From contig CM026427.1 in NCBI GenBank assembly GCA_014871385.1, forward strand, positions 18,416,767 through 18,480,766: a DNA stretch of 64,000 bases, given 5' to 3'. The position numbers and the translations under genes were made by a program. Below, in pieces: positions 56,557 through 64,000 of the stretch; the stretch's first letter is position 1, and each line of letters opens with the position of its first letter. The notes under the pieces were generated by a model. It did no database searches. It was not told where the DNA came from and saw only the letters and a program-made list of their open reading frames with translations. The stretch is from Ceratodon purpureus. Taxonomy: Eukaryota; Streptophyta; Bryopsida; Pseudoditrichales; Ditrichaceae.

Positions 56557-58629
56557 CTAAGGTACACTCCGTATATGCAGTCTCCAATCAGGTCCTAGCT
56601 CCCTAAGATACCACCGAGCTGCACCGACTCTATCAGTATATAAACCGACCTTGGGTAAAAACCCACGACCGTTGGTCCTCATCAACATCAACCCCGGAAT
56701 GGTCCTATCCTTCGCGGCACTATGCAGAAACCACTCAGCATGATCCAAGAAATCCTGGATCCGTGCCCGATCAGGCTCTGCATCCATCTCCCATCCGTCG
56801 TACTTGAACTCTGACTCCTGCCTTGCCACCACCTGTCGCTGCTCCACATTCCGCCACGCTCGTGCCGCCCTAAGCTGCTGCTCCATAAACTTCCCGCTCC
56901 ACCCAATACTTTGTCGCGCGAAGGTCAAGCCGCTCTGAATCCTAATGCCCGGGTCACGCTCGTCCCTCCCGTGTATAGCGGCCGCTAATCTAGATACCTC
57001 AAGATCGCAGGAAGCTAAAAACTCCTCTATAGGGATCGCATGACCCAAAAACCCACCCTGTAATGCGTCCTCTATACCTCTACAGCTAAATAAGTCCAAT
57101 GAGCTACAAAGAAATCGACCGTCTCTCACGCTCTCGCTGTGGACACTGAGCTCTACCCTAACTCCACCCAGACGACTCACACGCTCTACATCACTCAAAC
57201 TCTGCCATCCCGTAATCAGATCTCTAAGCTGCCTCGCCCTAGTCCTCATCGTGCGCGTAGTGCTAGGCATATCATCTAACATCATCCTAGGTAATACAGA
57301 GAGTATCTCATGGCACAACTCCTGGTAAATCTTTACCTTGGAGATGCGCTCATCAATACTAGGATTTAGGCTCAAAGAGCCAAATCCCTCCATATCACAC
57401 ATCTCATGCACACGACCCTCTCTAAACTGATGGCTCAACAACTGAGCCTCGCTAAATCCAAACAACTCTATCTGATCAGAGGGAATACTAAAACCGTAAT
57501 CAAAAAAGTTCTTCCCCTCAGGAACGGAAGCACCCATCTGATCACGATATCGACTAATGTAACGGTCAATGATCGGCTCTGCTGAAGGAAGGTTCCACTT
57601 CATACCGAAGAAGGACACCCTGCAAATCCTAGCGCCCAAGTGATGCAAAACAATGGACAAGGCTGATATCGAAACGTTAACCTGGTTTCGTGATAACAAA
57701 CGAAAATCAGGATTGGGAGTGAGGGTGAGTCCAAAACCAGTACGCAGGTTCTCTACAACCTGATCTCGAAAACGGCGCACCTCGTCCTCAGTACTCCCAG
57801 CATAAACCCTCACTACCACAGGATCTGATATCACATGTAGCCAGTCTCCAAACTCCAAACTGTCCCGGATCCTAATCCTCCTGTTGGCAGGTCGTGCCAT
57901 GATGCCGAACAAGCTAGGAAGGTCCATGGTCAACATCATAAAACACGCCGCATCTATATCTAAGCAATCTGGATCATTGAAGGGATACTCCTCATCTATG
58001 TCCATGTACGGTCCTCGAAGAGGAGGAAACCGCTCAAGAATGGCTGGAGGATCCGCAAAAACCTCAGGTGCTACGGGAAAAATATGCCTCAGGGTACACC
58101 TAGGGGGCTCCTCCACTGCAGGCTCCTCTACGGGCTCTACCTCAATAGAGCCATCACTATCTGTATCATCTACCACGGGATCCAACTGTACTACACTATC
58201 ACCACTACCATCCTCATCAACAGAGGCTGAGACTACAGGACCTACATCGAAAGGACTACCAAAAGCTCCATCACTCGCGGGGCCTACAGACACATCATCT
58301 ACACTCGCAAGACTAGCATCCGCAAGACGCGGTGGGGTCCGCTGAGGACTCAAAGGCATACCATCAGAGTCACTATCACTATCACTGAGAACTATCACAT
58401 CCCGCTGTCTACTACGTCGGAAGACCAAAGGCGCCCTATCACGAGAGGAATCACTGTCTGAGCTATCACTAATCTCTATCAATCCTGGAGGCCTAGGCCA
58501 ACGAGCCCCAGGGCCCATCACTGCAAACCATGGAGCCTGACTAGTAGGCCGCAAGGGACCTGAAACAGAACTAGGCCCTGCCACCCCTAAAGGCCTACGA
58601 TGACGAGGAGTATACTTGAACTTCACCAT
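56557..58629 (-). CDS. Gene A: intact intronless protein of an unrecognised family, with SIM-like N-terminus
   Basis: One open frame of 690 codons starting MVKFKYTPRHRRPLG. Residues 1-222 are disordered and acidic. They contain two textbook SUMO-interaction-like motifs, each a hydrophobic core followed by Ser/Asp runs: LIEISDSSDSDSS near 50-62 and VIVLSDSDSDSDG near 78-90. Residues about 223-690 form a globular core homologous over its whole length to gene B at 15670-17115. Shared blocks include DAACFMM, DPVVV, FFGMKW, GRVHEM, KIYQEL, RTMRTR, GRDE, ARQSIGWSGK, YDGWEMD, IQDFLDH and YTDRVGAARWY. There is no signal peptide or membrane segment. I cannot assign a catalytic motif. The frame is much more GC-rich than its AT-rich satellite surroundings, and its integrity argues for recent selection or recent arrival. 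A domesticated transposon or viral protein is possible. Confidence 0.85.
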   Translation of the reverse strand: MVKFKYTPRHRRPLGVAGPSSVSGPLRPTSQAPWFAVMGPGARWPRPPGLIEISDSSDSDSSRDRAPLVFRRSRQRDVIVLSDSDSDSDGMPLSPQRTPPRLADASLASVDDVSVGPASDGAFGSPFDVGPVVSASVDEDGSGDSVVQLDPVVDDTDSDGSIEVEPVEEPAVEEPPRCTLRHIFPVAPEVFADPPAILERFPPLRGPYMDIDEEYPFNDPDCLDIDAACFMMLTMDLPSLFGIMARPANRRIRIRDSLEFGDWLHVISDPVVVRVYAGSTEDEVRRFRDQVVENLRTGFGLTLTPNPDFRLLSRNQVNVSISALSIVLHHLGARICRVSFFGMKWNLPSAEPIIDRYISRYRDQMGASVPEGKNFFDYGFSIPSDQIELFGFSEAQLLSHQFREGRVHEMCDMEGFGSLSLNPSIDERISKVKIYQELCHEILSVLPRMMLDDMPSTTRTMRTRARQLRDLITGWQSLSDVERVSRLGGVRVELSVHSESVRDGRFLCSSLDLFSCRGIEDALQGGFLGHAIPIEEFLASCDLEVSRLAAAIHGRDERDPGIRIQSGLTFARQSIGWSGKFMEQQLRAARAWRNVEQRQVVARQESEFKYDGWEMDAEPDRARIQDFLDHAEWFLHSAAKDRTIPGLMLMRTNGRGFLPKVGLYTDRVGAARWYLRELGPDWRLHIRSVP

Positions 58630-58922
58630 CGTAACAAACTCTGTAAAAATACACTAAATCCTATAAACTTAAAATAAGGGTCCCTTCCAAAACAATAAAT
58701 GAAAAAAAAATTCAAAAATCCAAACTTTTCTAACATCTAGAAAACTTACAACGTTTGTTTCTTAAACCATAAACTTAAAGCCATAACTAATTTAGAGAAC
58801 GTACCTTATTCAAATAGAATCCTCAGAATATGCCACCTAAGATACTCCCCAAAACCCTAAATTCTCCTCCAAGGTCACCAAATCCCTAAATCAAAGTCAT
58901 ACACTAGGCAGATTAGTTTTTT
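58630..58922. other. Upstream flank of gene A
   Basis: AT-rich sequence immediately 5' of the gene A start codon. Its promoter should be here or in the 169-bp repeats beyond. I see no clear TATA box. Confidence 0.4.
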
Positions 58923-58923
58923 G

Positions 58924-59430
58924 ATCATAACTTTTGCAAAACTTCGAATTTTACAATGGGTGATGGCTCATTGGAAGCGCCTTGTCAAAGCGCTCAAAAT
59001 CCACTACTCATTCGCAGAAATTGAGTAGGATTTGACAACGAAAACCCCATTTGAAGTATTCTGGTCCCTTAAAGACTGAATCACAATTTTGCTCATAACT
59101 TTTGATTGAAAGATCGCAGGAAGACGTACCTTATACCGTTGGATTCCTTATGAAAAGGCGGTCATTTTAGACTACTCATACTCTCCAATTGAAGCTAAAC
59201 TCACAAAGATATCTTCCTCCAAAGTCTGCTGCCCAAATGACCTCCAGCAATAGTTTTTCACTCATAACTTTTTCATATCAAAGAATCTCGCAACAATTTT
59301 TACATCATTGGATTCCTCTTGAAAAAACGCATAGAATGGACTACTCATTCGTCAAAATTGACCAACTTTTGCTCACTCCATCATTTTGGATTCAAAGTTT
59401 AAGAAGTGAAGTTTGGAAAAGAGTTTCTAG
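58924..59430 (+). repeat. 169-bp repeat, three diverged units
   Basis: TCATAACTTTT landmarks at 58924, 59093 and 59262 are exactly 169 bp apart. Each unit also holds a TTGGA-type motif followed by CTACTCAT about 80 bp later. The units are well diverged. The family is distinct from the 175-bp satellite. Confidence 0.8.
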
Positions 59431-59639
59431 ACCTAATTTTTTTGGATTTAGAGTAATGAGGCTAGGGTCATACTATTGAATGAAAGTTTTTTGGATTGAA
59501 ACTTGAAATTTGAATCCTTAATATTATGTAGGCCCTATCCTCTCACCGTCAGCGCGTTAATTGTATATGATACTTTAACTTTGATTTACGTATTTAAACT
59601 TTAGGGTATTCGATGATGTAAGTATTTAAAGTCTATTAT
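59431..59639. other. Transition from gene A flank to 175-bp satellite
   Basis: Unique AT-rich sequence. The 175-bp satellite resumes near 59632-59640 at a monomer phase about 35-40 bp beyond the point where the left array stopped (55860). Confidence 0.5.
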
Positions 59640-60571
59640 AAGAAGTAGATTCCAACTTGAAGGTCCAAAAATTTCATGTCTTCGAGCCTTAATTGCATGA
59701 CATTCTTGACACTTAAGTTCTTAAGTACAGTCATGGCTGTATTTTGTTAACAATCCAATGTAAATTTAAATGCAATAAGCATACTCACGGAAAATTAATC
59801 ACACATTCTATTATAGGAAGTAGATTCGAACTTATAGGAGCAAAAATTACATGTCTTCGAGCTTTAATTGCATGACATTCTTGAAACCTAGGTTCTTAAG
59901 TACAGTCATGGCTGTATTTTGTTAATAATCCAAAGTAAATATAAATGAATTTAGCATATTAAAGTAAAATTAATCACACATTCTATTATACGAAGTAGAT
60001 TTGAACTTGTAGGTGCAAAAATTACATGTCTTCGAGCTTTAATTGCATGACATTCTTGAAACCTAGGTTCTTAAGTACAGTCATGGCTGTATTTTGTTAA
60101 TAATCCAATGTAAATTTAAATAGAATTAGCATATTAAAGTAAAATTAATCACAAATCTTATTATAGGAAGTAGATTCCAACTTGTAGGTGCAAAAATTAC
60201 ATGTCTTCGAGCTTTAATTGGATGACATTCTTGACACTTAAGTTCTTAAGTACAGTCATGGCTGTATTTTGTTAATAATCTTAAGTAAATATAAATGGAA
60301 TTAGCATATTAAAGTAAAATTAATCACAAATCTTATTATAGGAAGTAGATTCCAACTTGTAGGTGCAAAACTTACATGTCTTCGAGCTTTAATTGCATGA
60401 CATTCTTGAAACTTAGGTTATTAAGTACAGTCATGGCTGTATTTTGTTAATAATCTTACGTAAATATAAATGGAATTAGCATATTTAAGTAAAATTAATC
60501 ACAAATCTTAATATAGGAAGTAGATTCCAACTTGTAGGTGCAAAAATTACCTGTCTTCGAGCTTTAATTGC
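59640..60571 (+). repeat. 175-bp satellite, right-hand array
   Basis: Landmarks at 59726, 59901, 60076, 60251 and 60426 give the same 175-bp period and the same orientation as the array at 54238-55860. Units are more diverged (for example ATTACATGTCTTCGAGC in place of ATTTCAAGTCATTGC). The array stops abruptly inside a unit, at TTAATTGCA, where TTTAGGG repeats begin. Confidence 0.95.
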
Positions 60572-61040
60572 AGGGTTTAGGGTTTAGGGTTTTAGGTTTA
60601 GGGTTTTAGGGTTTAGGGTTACATGTGTGTCCCCGATTATATGGCATACTTAGAATGAGGTTTTGAAAGGACCTACCCCCCCATTTACAAGGGTTGTGAA
60701 TCCAATGGTTCAATAATTTCGCTTAACACTATCACCATTTGGAAGATATAGCATCTTGGACTTTGCTATATTTGAGTTGACTTTTTGATTGGTGAGGTAT
60801 TTTGGGTTACAAGGGTGTCCCCGCCTTTTTGGCATACTTTTTTTGGCATTTTGAGATGACCTACCCCCCCATTTTAAGGTATAAGGAATCGAAATATGTA
60901 AAATCATTTCCCAAGACTGTTATAGTTTTGGAGATATAGGTTTAGGTTTTAGGGTTTAGGTTTAGGTTTAGGGTTATGGGTTTAGGTTTAGGTTTAGGGT
61001 TTTAGGTTTAGGGTTTAGGGTTTTAGGGTTTAGGGTTTAG
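60572..61040 (+). repeat. TTTAGGG blocks with two diverged, truncated 593-type units
   Basis: TTTAGGG-type blocks lie at 60573-60620 and 60938-61040. Between them are two incomplete copies of the start of the 593-bp unit: one strongly diverged (from about 60618, GGGTTACATGTGTGTCCCCG) and one closer (from about 60803, GGGTTACAAGGGTGTCCCCG), each broken off after 130-190 bp. Confidence 0.9.
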
Positions 61041-63983
61041 GGTTACAAGGGTGTTCCCGCCTTTTTGGCATACTTTTTTTGGCATTTTGAGGTGACCTAC
61101 CCCCCCATTTTAAGGTATAGGGAATCCAAATATGTAAAAACATTTCTATAGACTATTGTAGTTTTGGAGATATAGCCTCGTTGACTTTGAGCTAGGGTAG
61201 TTGACTTTGGTCTATTTAAAGCAATTTTGAAAATTTCAAAGGCTTATGTCATAGTTGTTAGTTATTTTTGCATGATGCCTTTAAAAGTTTTTCCATAAAT
61301 AGTGTTGCTTAGGAGTTATAGGCAATCAAAGGTAAAGTCTTAAAATAGGAATCATTATCAACTGGCCAAAGCGATCAAAGTTTTAAGGACACCTACACCC
61401 TATTTTAAGCTCAAAGAATTAGAATATGTAAAAACATTTCTATAGACTATCTTCATTTAGGAGATATAGACGGATGAACTTTAGATTCTTGAAACTTCAT
61501 CCATCTATATCTCATGCCTGCAAACTCCGATGACAAAGCCTTACATATGACCGGAATTCCCTCACAATTGTCTATAGCGTGGGCCCCACATATACGGCTA
61601 ATAATAGAAAAGTAGGTTAGGTTTAGGGTTTAGGGTTACAAGGGTGTTCCCGCCTTTTTGGCATACTTTTTTTGGCATTTTGAGGTGACCTACCCCCCCA
61701 TTTTAAGGTATAGGGAATCCAAATATGTAAAAACATTTCTATAGACTATTGTAGTTTTGGAGATATAGCCTCGTTGACTTTGAGCTAGGGTAGTTGACTT
61801 TGGTCTATTTAAAGCAATTTTGAAAATTTCAAAGGCTTATGTCATAGTTGTTAGTTATTTTTGCATGATGCCTTTAAAAGTTTTTCCATAAATAGTGTTG
61901 CTTAGGAGTTATAGGCAATCAAAGGTAAAGTCTTAAAATAGGAATCATTATCAACTGGCCAAAGCGATCAAAGTTTTAAGGACACCTACACCCTATTTTA
62001 AGCTCAAAGAATTAGAATATGTAAAAACATTTCTATAGACTATCTTCATTTAGGAGATATAGACGGATGAACTTTAGATTCTTGAAACTTCATCCATCTA
62101 TATCTCATGCCTGCAAACTCCGATGACAAAGCCTTACATATGACCGGAATTCCCTCACAATTGTCTATAGCGTGGGCCCCACATATACGGCTAATAATAG
62201 AAAAGTAGGTTAGGTTTAGGGTTTAGGGTTACAAGGGTGTTCCCGCCTTTTTGGCATACTTTTTTTGGCATTTTGAGGTGACCTACCCCCCCATTTTAAG
62301 GTATAGGGAATCCAAATATGTAAAAACATTTCTATAGACTATTGTAGTTTTGGAGATATAGCCTCGTTGACTTTGAGCTAGGGTAGTTGACTTTGGTCTA
62401 TTTAAAGCAATTTTGAAAATTTCAAAGGCTTATGTCATAGTTGTTAGTTATTTTTGCATGATGCCTTTAAAAGTTTTTCCATAAATAGTGTTGCTTAGGA
62501 GTTATAGGCAATCAAAGGTAAAGTCTTAAAATAGGAATCATTATCAACTGGCCAAAGCGATCAAAGTTTTAAGGACACCTACACCCTATTTTAAGCTCAA
62601 AGAATTAGAATATGTAAAAACATTTCTATAGACTATCTTCATTTAGGAGATATAGACGGATGAACTTTAGATTCTTGAAACTTCATCCATCTATATCTCA
62701 TGCCTGCAAACTCCGATGACAAAGCCTTACATATGACCGGAATTCCCTCACAATTGTCTATAGCGTGGGCCCCACATATACGGCTAATAATAGAAAAGTA
62801 GGTTAGGTTTAGGGTTTAGGGTTACAAGGGTGTTCCCGCCTTTTTGGCATACTTTTTTTGGCATTTTGAGGTGACCTACCCCCCCATTTTAAGGTATAGG
62901 GAATCCAAATATGTAAAAACATTTCTATAGACTATTGTAGTTTTGGAGATATAGCCTCGTTGACTTTGAGCTAGGGTAGTTGACTTTGGTCTATTTAAAG
63001 CAATTTTGAAAATTTCAAAGGCTTATGTCATAGTTGTTAGTTATTTTTGCATGATGCCTTTAAAAGTTTTTCCATAAATAGTGTTGCTTAGGAGTTATAG
63101 GCAATCAAAGGTAAAGTCTTAAAATAGGAATCATTATCAACTGGCCAAAGCGATCAAAGTTTTAAGGACACCTACACCCTATTTTAAGCTCAAAGAATTA
63201 GAATATGTAAAAACATTTCTATAGACTATCTTCATTTAGGAGATATAGACGGATGAACTTTAGATTCTTGAAACTTCATCCATCTATATCTCATGCCTGC
63301 AAACTCCGATGACAAAGCCTTACATATGACCGGAATTCCCTCACAATTGTCTATAGCGTGGGCCCCACATATACGGCTAATAATAGAAAAGTAGGTTAGG
63401 TTTAGGGTTTAGGGTTACAAGGGTGTTCCCGCCTTTTTGGCATACTTTTTTTGGCATTTTGAGGTGACCTACCCCCCCATTTTAAGGTATAGGGAATCCA
63501 AATATGTAAAAACATTTCTATAGACTATTGTAGTTTTGGAGATATAGCCTCGTTGACTTTGAGCTAGGGTAGTTGACTTTGGTCTATTTAAAGCAATTTT
63601 GAAAATTTCAAAGGCTTATGTCATAGTTGTTAGTTATTTTTGCATGATGCCTTTAAAAGTTTTTCCATAAATAGTGTTGCTTAGGAGTTATAGGCAATCA
63701 AAGGTAAAGTCTTAAAATAGGAATCATTATCAACTGGCCAAAGCGATCAAAGTTTTAAGGACACCTACACCCTATTTTAAGCTCAAAGAATTAGAATATG
63801 TAAAAACATTTCTATAGACTATCTTCATTTAGGAGATATAGACGGATGAACTTTAGATTCTTGAAACTTCATCCATCTATATCTCATGCCTGCAAACTCC
63901 GATGACAAAGCCTTACATATGACCGGAATTCCCTCACAATTGTCTATAGCGTGGGCCCCACATATACGGCTAATAATAGAAAA
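61041..63983 (+). repeat. 593-bp satellite, five units
   Basis: Units start at 61041, 61634, 62227, 62820 and 63413, an exact 593-bp period. By eye they are identical to each other and to the pair at 51061. The fifth unit stops early at AGAAAA, the same point as the second unit of the left array, and is followed by the same TGCAAGG sequence. Confidence 0.97.
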
Positions 63984-64000
63984 TGCAAGGTCCCTTTTAT
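63984..64000. other. Start of a sequence identical to 52225 onward
   Basis: The final 17 bases, TGCAAGGTCCCTTTTAT, equal 52225-52241. If the match continues beyond the window, the next macrorepeat period begins here. Confidence 0.7.

Noticed and set aside
55861..59639. Classical cut-and-paste transposon carrying gene A
   Set aside because: I compared both edges of the block and found no terminal inverted repeats or convincing target duplication; kept only as a possibility.

Overview
The window is nuclear DNA of a plant-lineage eukaryote. Interstitial TTTAGGG (plant-type telomere) motifs recur throughout, and its clearest genes have plant-type architecture: an ATXR5/ATXR6-type histone H3K27 monomethyltransferase, a POT1 telomere protein and a plant EZH fragment. 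Most genes have short GT-AG introns. A complete FucP-type sugar permease, rare in flowering plants, points to an early-diverging streptophyte (alga, bryophyte or lycophyte). I cannot name the species. Every similarity call was made by eye from remembered family motifs; no search was run.

Layout. 0-6.3 kb: mostly non-coding, with one coding-like minus-strand exon, a 65-nt poly(A) tract and an old MITE. 6.3-11 kb: a divergent pair, ATXR5/6-like (-, six exons) and an F-box gene (+, intronless). 11-15.6 kb: unrecognised sequence and simple repeats. 15.7-17.1 kb: intronless gene B (-), of unknown function. 17.7-18.2 kb: a broken xanthine dehydrogenase fragment. 20.6-22.3 kb: a low-complexity two-exon candidate gene (-). 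22.9-24.5 kb: three non-autonomous DNA transposons. 26-29 kb: a three-exon VPS16 fragment and the FucP-like permease (both -). 31.8-35.4 kb: a complete ten-exon POT1 gene (+). 37.1-41.3 kb: a 22-bp GC-rich minisatellite with palindromic spacers and nested pogo/Tigger-like MITEs. 46.3-50.5 kb: two long foldbacks, an EZH (CURLY LEAF type) fragment and a frameshifted NOMO fragment. 50.9-64.0 kb: a satellite complex.

The satellite complex runs as follows: TTTAGGG block, two copies of a 593-bp satellite, a unique segment, a 175-bp satellite that flips orientation at a perfect palindrome, gene A (690 aa, intact, intronless), three 169-bp repeats, more 175-bp satellite, TTTAGGG blocks, then five copies of the 593-bp satellite. 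The second 593-bp array ends in the same partial unit and the same following bases as the first, so the region may be one period (11,759 bp) of an ORF-bearing macrorepeat.

The most interesting result is that genes A and B, about 40 kb apart, encode homologous proteins of a family I do not recognise. Both are intact and intronless. Gene A adds an acidic N-terminus with two SUMO-interaction-like motifs. Gene fragments of XDH, VPS16, EZH and NOMO show that the region has accumulated broken copies of conserved genes beside intact ones.
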